A stretch of DNA of 41,088 nucleotides from Cellulomonas sp. Its GTDB lineage: Bacteria; Actinomycetota; Actinomycetes; Actinomycetales; Cellulomonadaceae. Both the position numbers and the translations under genes were made by a program. The stretch spans positions 1-41,088 of the forward strand of contig NZ_JAGIBD010000032.1 of NCBI RefSeq assembly GCF_017744555.1, in the 5' to 3' direction. The notes beneath the pieces were generated by a model. That model did not search any database, had not been told where the DNA came from, and was given only the letters and a program-made list of their open reading frames with translations. Of the stretch, positions 7,960 through 14,673 are shown piece after piece (position 1 is the stretch's first letter; each line of letters starts with the position of its first letter).

Positions 7960-8412
7960 TCAGCGGCCTGCGGTCAGCAGCTCCGCGAACGTCGGGACGC
8001 GCGGGAGGTACCGCAGGGCCATGCCCGCCTCCTCGGGGGTGCGGTCACGCTTGCGGTGGTTGCACCGGCCGCACGCCGTCACGGTGTTGAGCCACGAGTC
8101 GGCGCCGCCACGGCTCCGCGGCTGCACGTGGTCGACGGTGTCGCCGGGCCGGCCGCAGTACGCGCACCGGCCGCCGTCGCGGCGCAGCATCCCGGCCTTC
8201 GTCCACGCCGGGACGCCGCCCCTGCTCCGCCACCTCATGTGCACGTACCGAACCAGCCGCAACACCGCCGGAAGCGGGTACGGGCCGAACGTCTTGCCGT
8301 CGACCGCCTGCTCCACCACGGCCACCTGCCGGTGCAGCATCCGGACCGCGTGCGCGAGGCTCACCCGGTGCAGGGGCTCGTAACCGGCGTTGAGGACCAG
8401 CACTCCGGACAT
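7960..8412 (-). CDS. HNH endonuclease
   Basis: A 150-aa protein with an HNH nuclease core in its second half. CAYCGRPG gives the first Cys pair, TVDHVQPRSRGGADSWLNTVTACGRCNHRK gives the catalytic DH, the Asn and the second Cys pair, and RTPEEAGM follows. This is the C-x2-C zinc-stabilised HNH type related to McrA and to stand-alone actinobacterial HNH proteins. The N-terminal half (VLVLNAGYEPLHRVSLAHAVRML) is a conserved companion segment of this family with no known activity. Its ribosome binding site is exceptional: AAGGAGGTGATCC, 13 nt complementary to the 16S 3' end. Upstream on the same strand lie a 76-aa ORF, a tRNA-like RNA and a 41-aa ORF, likely a single unit. Substrate and role are unknown. 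Confidence 0.9.
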   Translation of the reverse strand: MSGVLVLNAGYEPLHRVSLAHAVRMLHRQVAVVEQAVDGKTFGPYPLPAVLRLVRYVHMRWRSRGGVPAWTKAGMLRRDGGRCAYCGRPGDTVDHVQPRSRGGADSWLNTVTACGRCNHRKRDRTPEEAGMALRYLPRVPTFAELLTAGR

Positions 8413-8416
8413 CTCG

Positions 8417-8429
8417 GGATCACCTCCTT
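8417..8429 (-). promoter_or_regulatory. 13-nt Shine-Dalgarno sequence of the HNH gene
   Basis: Read on the minus strand, AAGGAGGTGATCC ends 4 nt before the ATG. It is complementary along its whole length to the usual 16S rRNA 3' end (GGATCACCTCCTT). No other gene in the window has such an extended match. Confidence 0.85.
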
Positions 8430-8451
8430 GCCTTCTCGTTTGCTTCGGGAC

Positions 8452-8682
8452 CTACTCGACGACGTCGACCACGCGCGCGAAGTCGGCGTGCTGCTCGCAC
8501 CACAGGTGGTCGCCGACCACCGCGACCGGGTCGCGGACGTAGGTGGTCTCGCACGCCAGCAGCACGCGGCGCAGCGGGTTGGCGGCCTGCCGTCGGGACA
8601 GGCGCCGTTCGGCGCGGCGGCGCTCGTCGGCGGCGAGGTCGCGGTGCCGGGGGGTGAGGGAGTCGTTGACGATGCGGACCAC
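8452..8682 (-). CDS. Small conserved-looking protein of unknown function (76 aa)
   Basis: The GTG start is preceded by AGAGGAG, and the frame ends 39 bp before the HNH ATG, so the two are probably co-translated from one message. The protein is basic and Arg-rich in its first half (RHRDLAADERRRAERRLSRRQAANPLRRV), suggestive of nucleic-acid contact. Its second half contains Cys44, His59, Cys62 and His65 (LLACETTYV and GDHLWCEQHADF), which could hold a metal ion. I do not recognise a family. Position between a tRNA-like RNA and an HNH nuclease suggests a role with one of them; that is inference. Confidence 0.6.
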   Translation of the reverse strand: MVRIVNDSLTPRHRDLAADERRRAERRLSRRQAANPLRRVLLACETTYVRDPVAVVGDHLWCEQHADFARVVDVVE

Positions 8683-8783
8683 GGGGGTCTCCTCTCCGGT
8701 CGGGCGGGTGTCTGGTGATGGGGGGCGGCCGCGCTCGCGGGCTCGGGCTGCTGGGCGGTCGCGGGCGGTCGGGGTCGGTGGGT

Positions 8784-8848
8784 CGCGGGCAGAGGAGTCG
8801 AACCTCTCCGTGCGGGCTTATGAGACCCGCTGGGCACCTGCACCCGCG
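8784..8848 (-). tRNA. tRNA-like RNA with CAU anticodon and no D-arm
   Basis: On the minus strand a 65-nt segment folds as a truncated tRNA. The 7-bp acceptor stem is CGCGGGT (8848-8842) with GCCCGCG (8790-8784), one G-T pair. The anticodon arm is CGGGT-CTCATAA-GCCCG with CAT at 8822-8820 and the exact loop of methionine tRNAs. The T-arm is AGAGG-TTCGACT-CCTCT with the canonical TTCRANY loop. Only 12 nt (GCAGGTGCCCAG) stand where the D-arm and its linkers should be, and they form no D-stem. The next bases are A then CCCA; no normal CCA end is encoded. The acceptor 5' strand can instead sit in the loop of a local hairpin (GGCACC 8853-8848 with GGTGCC 8838-8833). It may be a functional minimal tRNA, a tRNA mimic or a relic. 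Confidence 0.45.
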
Positions 8849-8867
8849 GTGCCTGGGGACGACAACG

Positions 8868-8895
8868 GGGCCGTCCCCTCGTCGGGGAACGGCCC
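8868..8895. other. Strong GC hairpin upstream of the tRNA-like RNA
   Basis: GGGCCGTCCCC (8868-8878) pairs with GGGGAACGGCCC (8884-8895) with one bulged base and a 5-nt loop. It lies between the 41-aa ORF and the tRNA-like segment on the minus strand, so it could terminate the short-ORF message or mark a processing site. Confidence 0.5.
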
Positions 8896-8916
8896 TCGGT
8901 GGCCTGGTGGTCCAGG

Positions 8917-9042
8917 TCAGTGCGTGGGTGCTCTCCCGTGCGTCTTGCGCATGAGGTGGAGGCAGGGCTCGGCGAACAGGTAGCCGGGCAGGGTGCCTTC
9001 GGCGCGGTCGGTGGACCGGCAGGTGCTCGTCGTGCGGATCAA
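8917..9042 (-). CDS. Small ORF, 41 aa, with a strong ribosome binding site
   Basis: On the minus strand GGAAGGAGG stands 6 nt before a TTG start at 9042-9040. The frame runs 41 codons to a TGA at 8919-8917: MIRTTSTCRSTDRAEGTL then PGYLFAEPCLHLMRKTHG and RAPTH. It is not hydrophobic enough for a membrane segment; it has Cys8 and Cys27 and a His-containing tail. The excellent ribosome binding site and position at the head of the tRNA-like/HNH cassette support translation, but no homologous family comes to mind. It may be a leader peptide or a small regulator. Confidence 0.45.
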   Translation of the reverse strand: MIRTTSTCRSTDRAEGTLPGYLFAEPCLHLMRKTHGRAPTH

Positions 9043-9208
9043 CGCGGTCCTCCTTCCGTGGGCGTGGCTGTCGCGTGGCAGGGCTGAACACTGCCCGACG
9101 AGCGCGCGATCCGGAACGGATTTACGTCAGCGGGCGACGGCGGTGCTGCTGCGCGGCGGTCGGTGAGCCGCCCGCGGTCCTTCGTCCACCGCGAAGCGAC
9201 CACAGCCC

Positions 9209-10564
9209 CTACGCGCCCGTCACCATCCACGCGTTCCCGCGCGCCCGCCACCCCGTCGTCACCGCGCGCGAGAGCATGAAGACGCCCGCGAACGCCGCCC
9301 ACAACCACGCCAGCCCCACCGCACCGCCCGGAGCCCATACCCGCACCGCCAGCGCGAACGGCACGTACACCGCCAGCGTCACCACGCCCGCCCACGCGAG
9401 GAAGCGACCGTCACCCGCTCCGATGAGCACCCCGTCGAGCACGAACACCCAGCCCGCCATCGGCATCGTCACCGCCGCGACGACGAGCGCGACCACGGCG
9501 GCGTGTCGCACGGCCGGGTCGGTCGTGAACAGCCGGACGTACACGAAGGAGGCACCCCCGACGAGCACCCCGAGCACCGCCCCGGCACCGACGCCCCACT
9601 GCAGGGTCCGCCGCAGCACCGCCCGAGTCCGCACGACGTCGGCGGCGCCGAGCGCGTGCCCGACGAGCGCCTGCGCGGCGATCGCCAGGGCGTCGAGCGC
9701 GAACGCGGCGAGCCCCCAGACGGCGTTGACGACCTGGTGCCCGGCCAGTGCGACCGCGCCGAGCCCGGTCGCGACCCACACGGTGAGCAGGATCGCGGCC
9801 CGCAACGACAGCGTCCGCACGAACAGGGGGGCGCCGGCGCGGGCGTTCGCCCACAGTCCCGCCGGGTGCGGGGAGATCCGCGCGCCCGCCTCGCGCGCAC
9901 CGCGCACGACGACCGCGGCCAGCACAGCTCCCATCGCGAGCTGTGTGAGCGCTGTCCCCAGCCCCGAACCGGCGATGCCGAGATGAGCGCCGTAGACGAG
10001 CACCACGTTGAGCACCGCGTTGACGACCGCGCCCGCCGTGGCGACGCCAAGAGGGGTGCGGGTGTCCTGCAGGCCGCGCAGCGCGCCGGTCGACGCGAGG
10101 ACCAGCAGCATCCCGGGCAGGCCGGGCGCCGACCAGCGCAGGTAGACGACGGCCTGGTGGGCGACCTCGCCGTCCGCCCCCAGTGCGGACACCAGCCACG
10201 GAGCGGCGGCCCAGGTGGCGGCGCCGAGCACCACACCGATGCCGAGCGCGAGCCACATGCCGTCCATGCCGACCTGCATCGCGCCGGCCCGGTCGCCTGC
10301 GCCGAGGCGTCGGGACACGGCGGCGGTCGTCGCGTAGGCGAGGAACACGCACAGCCCGACGACCGTCACGAGGAGCGTCGAGGCGAGCGCCAGTCCGGCC
10401 AGCGGAGCGGTGCCCAGATGCCCGACGACGGCCGAGTCGACGAGCACGAAGAGCGGCTCGGCGACGAGCGCGCCCAGCGCCGGGACCGCGAGGGCGAGGA
10501 TCTGGCGGTCGACGCTGGACCGCGGATGTCCGACAGATGAAATCTCGGCCAACCTTTCTCGCAT
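9209..10564 (-). CDS. MATE-family multidrug/metabolite exporter
   Basis: A 451-aa polytopic membrane protein with about 12 hydrophobic segments in two repeated halves, as expected for MATE antiporters. The N-terminal repeat opens RQILALAVPALGALVAEPLFVLVDSAVVGHLG, a typical MatE start in which the acidic Glu and Asp lie in the first helix. Conserved G-x-L-x-G-x-Q-D-T-R-T-P (TGALRGLQDTRTP) lies in mid-protein. DinF-like members export organic cations or protect against oxidative and membrane stress using H+ or Na+. The frame is open upstream of 10564, but the ATG there begins MRERLAEISS just ahead of the first helix; no good ribosome binding site is seen, so the start is uncertain by a few codons. 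It is divergent from dnaB. Confidence 0.88.
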   Translation of the reverse strand: MRERLAEISSVGHPRSSVDRQILALAVPALGALVAEPLFVLVDSAVVGHLGTAPLAGLALASTLLVTVVGLCVFLAYATTAAVSRRLGAGDRAGAMQVGMDGMWLALGIGVVLGAATWAAAPWLVSALGADGEVAHQAVVYLRWSAPGLPGMLLVLASTGALRGLQDTRTPLGVATAGAVVNAVLNVVLVYGAHLGIAGSGLGTALTQLAMGAVLAAVVVRGAREAGARISPHPAGLWANARAGAPLFVRTLSLRAAILLTVWVATGLGAVALAGHQVVNAVWGLAAFALDALAIAAQALVGHALGAADVVRTRAVLRRTLQWGVGAGAVLGVLVGGASFVYVRLFTTDPAVRHAAVVALVVAAVTMPMAGWVFVLDGVLIGAGDGRFLAWAGVVTLAVYVPFALAVRVWAPGGAVGLAWLWAAFAGVFMLSRAVTTGWRARGNAWMVTGA

Positions 10565-10709
10565 CCACAGCCGGTGCACAGCGTTTGCGCCCGTGGACCG
10601 CACCGGAGCGCGCCAGATCCGCGCTCTTTCCACACCACTGTCCACGGTCTGTGGACAGTTTCGGACATCGTCCACAGCCACGCGCACAGGTTTCCCCAGG
10701 CGGTCCACA
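10561..10709. promoter_or_regulatory. Cluster of DnaA-box-like 9-mers upstream of dnaB
   Basis: Within about 150 bp are CTGTCCACA (minus strand, 10658-10650) and TCGTCCACA (10668-10676), each 8 of 9 to TTGTCCACA. Weaker sites at 7 of 9 to TTRTCCACA are GCATCCACA (10561-10569), CTTTCCACA (10626-10634), CTGTCCACG (10638-10646) and CGGTCCACA (10701-10709). All lie in the MATE-dnaB gap except the first, which overlaps the MATE start. They could bind DnaA and tie dnaB expression or helicase loading to initiator level. No dnaA or dnaN is near and there is no AT-rich unwinding element, so this is not argued to be oriC. Confidence 0.5.
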
Positions 10710-10880
10710 GATCCTGGACAGGCTCCCACAGCCTGTCGGGCGGGCGTTTGGACCAGCGTCCGGAGGGCTCTACCGTCGCGGGTGCGAGGCGTGCGGACGC
10801 CCTCGCCTGAGCGTGGATGTCGGACCCGTTGTCAGACCCCGCAGGGAACATGTGTTCGACGGACGACGACAGGGGAAGCA

Positions 10881-13547
10881 GTGACGATCGAGGACCTCGA
10901 GTACGGCATGCCGGCCGACCCGGGCCGCGACACCGGCCGCGGCGGCGGCTTCGACCGCACCCCGCCGCAGGACCTCGACGCCGAGCGCAGCGTGCTCGGC
11001 GGCATGATGATCTCGAAGGACGCCATCGCCGACGTCATCGAGCAGCTCCGCGGCACCGACTTCTACCGCCCCGCGCACGAGGTCATCTACGACTCGATCC
11101 TCGACCTGTACGGCCGTGGCGAGCCGGCCGACGCCATCACCGTCGCCGACGAGCTCACCAAGCGCGGGGAGATCGGCCGCATCGGCGGCGCGCCCTACCT
11201 GCACACCCTCATCTCGTCCGTCCCCACCGCGGCGAACGCCGGCTACTACGCGCGGATCGTGCGCGAGCGGGCCGTGCTCCGCAAGCTCGTCGAGGCCGGC
11301 ACCCGCATCGTCCAGCTCGGCTACGGCACCGACGGCGGCGACGTCGACGAGATCGTCAACAACGCGCAGGCCGAGGTCTACGCGGTCACCGAGCGGCGCA
11401 CCTCCGAGGACTACCTCATCCTCGGCGACATCATCGGCGGCGCGGTGGACGAGATCGAGGCCGCCGGCCACCGCCAGGAAGGCATGACCGGCGTCCCGAC
11501 GGGGTTCGCGGACCTCGACCGGTTGACCAACGGGCTGCACCCGGGGCAAATGATTGTTTTGGCCGCGAGACCTGCAATCGGTAAATCGACCCTGGGTATT
11601 GATATTGCACGTTCTGCGGCGATCAAGCATAACCTGACGTCCGTTGTTTTTTCGCTCGAGATGAGCCGCAATGAGATCACGATGCGCCTTCTCTCGGCGG
11701 AGGCGCGCGTGCACCTGCAGAAGCTGCGCACCGGTCAGATGGGGGAGGATGACTGGGCCAAGATCGCTGCCACCATGGGCAAGATCTCCGAGGCGCCCCT
11801 GTTCATCGACGACTCGCCGAACATGTCGCTCATGGAGATCCGCGCCAAGTGCCGGCGGCTCAAGCAGAAGCACGACCTGAAGCTCGTCATCATCGACTAC
11901 CTGCAGCTCATGTCGTCCGGCAAGCGGGTCGAGTCCCGGCAGCAGGAGGTCTCCGAGTTCTCCCGGGCGCTCAAGCTGCTCGCGAAGGAGCTGCAGGTTC
12001 CTGTTATTGCGCTTTCGCAGCTGAACCGTGGCGCGGAGCAGCGCACGGACAAGCGGCCGCAGATGAGCGACCTCCGTGAGTCGGGCTGCCTGACCGAGGA
12101 CACCCGCATCCTCCGGGCCGACACCGGCGCCGAGACCACACTGGGCGAGCTGTACGCGCTCGGCGCGAAGGACGTGCCGGTGTGGGCGCTCGACGACCGG
12201 CTGCAGTACGTCCGCCGTCACCTGACGCACGTGTTCCCGACGGGCACCAAGCCCGTGTACCGGCTCCGGCTGGCCTCCGGCAAGGAGGTCACCGCGACCG
12301 CGAACCACCCGTTCCTCACCTACGAGGGATGGACGCCGCTCGGTGAGCTGGAGGTCGGTTCGCGCCTCGGCGTGCCCCGCCACGTGCCAGGCCCGGAGCG
12401 ACAGGTCAGGTGGGAGGACCGCAAGGTCATCATGCTCGCCCACCTGCTCGGCGACGGGTCGTTCGTGCGGCGGCAGCCGATCCGGTACGCATCGATCGAC
12501 GAGGCGAACCTGTCCGCGGTCAGCACTGCGGCGGGCGCCTTCGGGATCACCCCTGTCCGCGACGAGTACGCGGCCGCACGCGTGACCACGCTGCGGCTGC
12601 CCGCGCCGTACCGGCTGACGCACGGCAAGCGGAACCCGATCGCCGAGTGGCTCGACGACTTCGGCCTGTTCGGCGCTCGCAGCCACGAGAAGTTCGTGCC
12701 CGAATCCGTGTTCCACCTGCCCAAGGAGCAGATCGCGCTGTTCCTCCGGCACATCTGGGCGACGGACGGCTCCGTGACGGTTCGTGCCGACGGTCGCGGC
12801 GGACGCATCTACTACGCATCGACCTCGCGGCGCCTTGTCGACGACCTGTCGCGGCTGCTCCTGCGGTTCGGCATCTCGACTCGTGTCCGGACGGCGACGA
12901 AGAAGGCCGCCTACCGCGCGGGGTACACGCTCGACATCTCCGGCGCCGACGATCAGCGCCGGTTCCTCCAGGAGATCGGCGTGCACGGCGCTCGCGGTGC
13001 TCAGGCCGACAGGCTGCTCAACATCGTTCGGGTCACGACCGCGAACACGAACGTCGACACGGTCCCGCGGCAGGTATGGGACGACGTCCGTGACCTGCTC
13101 GTCGAGCGGGGCATGTCGCACCGTGAGTTCGCCGAGGCGATGGACACGCAGTTCTGCGGGTCGACGATGTGGAAGCACTCGCCGTCGCGACAGCGGCTGG
13201 GCCGGATCGCCGAGGTCCTCGACAGCGAGGAGCTCGAGATCATGGCGGTCAACGACCTGCTGTGGGACGAGGTCGTCGCCATCGAGCCGATGGGGGAGCA
13301 GCCCGTCTACGACGCCACCGTGCTCGGCACCCACAACTTCGTGGCGAACGGTATCGCCGTCCACAACAGCATCGAGCAGGACGCCGACATCGTCATCCTG
13401 CTGCACCGTGAGGACGCCTACGAGAAGGAGTCGCCCCGCGCCGGTGAGGCCGACGTGATCGTGGCCAAGCACCGAAACGGCCCCACCGACACGCTCGTGG
13501 TGGCCTTCCAGGGTCACTACTCACGCTTCGTAGACATGCAGGCGTAG
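10881..13547 (+). CDS. dnaB: Replicative DNA helicase DnaB containing an intein
   Basis: DnaB is the hexameric 5'-3' helicase of the replication fork. The GTG start at 10881 follows AGGGGAAG. The precursor is 888 aa. The N-terminal domain covers about residues 30-150 (PPQDLDAERSVLGGMM), followed by the linker helix and the RecA-like motor with Walker A ARPAIGKST (Lys235), Walker B LVIIDYLQLM and the VPVIALSQLNRG motif. After DLRESG (residue 402) an intein of 427 aa intervenes; the protein resumes SIEQDADIVILLHRE and ends about 59 residues later. The spliced helicase is 461 aa, normal for the family. Two AT-rich codon patches (11547-11673 and 11997-12029) contrast with the surrounding GC-rich codons. 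Confidence 0.96.
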   Translation: MTIEDLEYGMPADPGRDTGRGGGFDRTPPQDLDAERSVLGGMMISKDAIADVIEQLRGTDFYRPAHEVIYDSILDLYGRGEPADAITVADELTKRGEIGRIGGAPYLHTLISSVPTAANAGYYARIVRERAVLRKLVEAGTRIVQLGYGTDGGDVDEIVNNAQAEVYAVTERRTSEDYLILGDIIGGAVDEIEAAGHRQEGMTGVPTGFADLDRLTNGLHPGQMIVLAARPAIGKSTLGIDIARSAAIKHNLTSVVFSLEMSRNEITMRLLSAEARVHLQKLRTGQMGEDDWAKIAATMGKISEAPLFIDDSPNMSLMEIRAKCRRLKQKHDLKLVIIDYLQLMSSGKRVESRQQEVSEFSRALKLLAKELQVPVIALSQLNRGAEQRTDKRPQMSDLRESGCLTEDTRILRADTGAETTLGELYALGAKDVPVWALDDRLQYVRRHLTHVFPTGTKPVYRLRLASGKEVTATANHPFLTYEGWTPLGELEVGSRLGVPRHVPGPERQVRWEDRKVIMLAHLLGDGSFVRRQPIRYASIDEANLSAVSTAAGAFGITPVRDEYAAARVTTLRLPAPYRLTHGKRNPIAEWLDDFGLFGARSHEKFVPESVFHLPKEQIALFLRHIWATDGSVTVRADGRGGRIYYASTSRRLVDDLSRLLLRFGISTRVRTATKKAAYRAGYTLDISGADDQRRFLQEIGVHGARGAQADRLLNIVRVTTANTNVDTVPRQVWDDVRDLLVERGMSHREFAEAMDTQFCGSTMWKHSPSRQRLGRIAEVLDSEELEIMAVNDLLWDEVVAIEPMGEQPVYDATVLGTHNFVANGIAVHNSIEQDADIVILLHREDAYEKESPRAGEADVIVAKHRNGPTDTLVVAFQGHYSRFVDMQA
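12087..13367 (+). mobile_element. DnaB intein with LAGLIDADG homing endonuclease
   Basis: The insertion encodes 427 residues in frame with dnaB. Block A begins with the nucleophile Cys in CLTEDTRILRADTG. Block B contains TATANHPFLTYEGW, with the T-x-x-H motif seen as TANH. Two LAGLIDADG helices, VIMLAHLLGDGSF and LFLRHIWATDGSV, each carry the catalytic Asp. Blocks F and G read EPVYDATVLGTHNFVANGIAVHN-like (actual QPVYDATVLGTHNFV then GIAVHN), with terminal His-Asn and a Ser as the +1 extein residue. This is the same ESG/SIEQDAD insertion point used by inteins in cyanobacterial and mycobacterial DnaB. Splicing residues and both endonuclease acids are intact, so it looks active for both functions. 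Confidence 0.95.
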
Positions 13548-13588
13548 ACCTACGTCGGCACTGCTCAAGCGGTGATGGAGGTGTGGGC

Positions 13589-14370
13589 GTGAGTGGCGTG
13601 GTCCTCGCTTACGTTGACGAGACCGGCGACACGGGATCTGTGATCGCAAAGGCCGGAGCGACGTCGTGCTATGGGCTCGGCTGCGTGCTGGTCAACGTAG
13701 ACGCCTGGCCGACGGCCTTCGACGGCCTCGTGGGTCTACGCCAGCGCTTGCGTGACACCTACGGTCTGCCGGTGCGAGCAGAGGTGAAAGCCAACCACCT
13801 CATCCGCGCTGGCGGCGCGCTTCGGCCGCTGGGACTCGCGCCGGTGGAGCGGCATCTCATCTATCGCGCACATCTGCGATTCCTCTCGACGTGAACGTTC
13901 GCGCCTTCTCGGTTGTCGTCGACAAGGGACGGGCCGGTGTTCATGGGGCGGCGGCATTTGAGATGGCATGGCAGACCCTCCTACAGCGACTTGAGCGCCT
14001 CTCGACGAGCGAAGAGGTCTCCGTGATGGTCGTGCACGATGCGGGGGAGAACGACGAGATTCGCAAGCTCTTTCGTAAGGCGCGTCGCTACCTCACCGCG
14101 GGGCGCGCTGCTGGTGGTGGCGGGTTTCGATTCGCCGCCGATCGTTTCATCGACGACCCGACGCCTCGCAACTCGGACGCCTCGTACTTCGTCCAGGTTG
14201 CGGACCTTGTGGCCTATGCCGGATGGCGGACCTACCAGCGCCCGGGAGGCAGTGTCGCGAGAGTCGTGCCGCACACGATGTGGAACGAGCTCGGCGCGGC
14301 GAACCATCGAGTCGTCAACTACCTCAGCCCGAACGGATCGGTCCCGGGGGTGGTCCTCCGGACAAGGTAA
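13589..14370 (+). pseudogene. DUF3800 protein split by a frame change
   Basis: Two frames together give one DUF3800 protein of about 262 aa. The first (GTG at 13589 after GGAGG, stop 13894) carries AYVDETGDTG near its start and VRAEVKANHLIRAGGALR. The second (GTG 13891 to 14370) carries FSVVVDKGRAG, VMVVHDAGEND, IRKLFRKARRY and IDDPTPRNSDASYFVQVADLVAYAGWR. DUF3800 proteins are thought to have an RNase H-like fold using such acidic residues, and are often near phage or defence genes. The break falls in the GTGA overlap at 13891-13894, so the options are a real frameshift mutation, a sequencing error, or two coupled polypeptides. Codon use is less GC-biased than dnaB upstream, suggesting acquisition. 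Confidence 0.75.
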
Positions 14371-14673
14371 ACGCAAAGGCCCCCCAAACGCGGCGCGTCC
14401 GGGGGGCGGGAAGCACCTACCCCAGGCAGAGGCCTGGATCAGCGCTTAGGTCACACACTACCGAGGTGACCGAGCAACACGCGGCGTTTCACCCGCCATG
14501 TTGCGCTACTCACTCGCGTGGTCCAGTAGTGGACGACGACCGCTGTTCACCGCCGGTGTCGTCGCCGCTCCGTCACCGGTGCGCCGACGGATCTCTGACC
14601 ACCCACATCTCCGCGTCGTCGTCCTCGTGCTGTCGTGGCTGGCTTGTCGGTGGTCGGACCTAGTGTGCGGGGC
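14371..14673. other. Gap between DUF3800 and DinB-like genes
   Basis: This 303-bp stretch holds a terminator-like hairpin just after the DUF3800 stop and a small perfect hairpin CCAGGC-AGAG-GCCTGG (14422-14437). A 6-bp inverted repeat GGTCAC/GTGACC (14449-14471) follows, and TAGTGT at 14661-14666 sits directly before the next start. I see no coding sequence or RNA gene in it. Confidence 0.5.
14379..14407 (+). terminator. Terminator-like hairpin after the DUF3800 gene
   Basis: GCCCCCC (14379-14385) pairs with GGGGGGC (14401-14407), loop 15 nt, starting 9 bp after the stop codon at 14368-14370. Confidence 0.6.

Noticed and set aside
3196..8718. Very long open frame on the plus strand opposite the HxlR, GH65 and HNH genes
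   Set aside because: It is the antisense shadow of GC-rich genes: Arg/Pro/Gly-rich, no motif, no ribosome binding site, while the minus-strand GH65 has catalytic motifs.
8784..8848. An ordinary tRNA-Met gene
   Set aside because: The D-arm is missing and the 3' end is not CCA, so it was kept as a tRNA-like RNA, not a normal tRNA.
10561..10720. Chromosome origin oriC
   Set aside because: No dnaA-dnaN neighbours, no AT-rich unwinding region and weak boxes; considered a DnaA regulation or titration site at most.
10770..13517. Long minus-strand frame opposite dnaB
   Set aside because: Shadow of dnaB codon bias with no recognisable domain; dnaB is unmistakable on the other strand.
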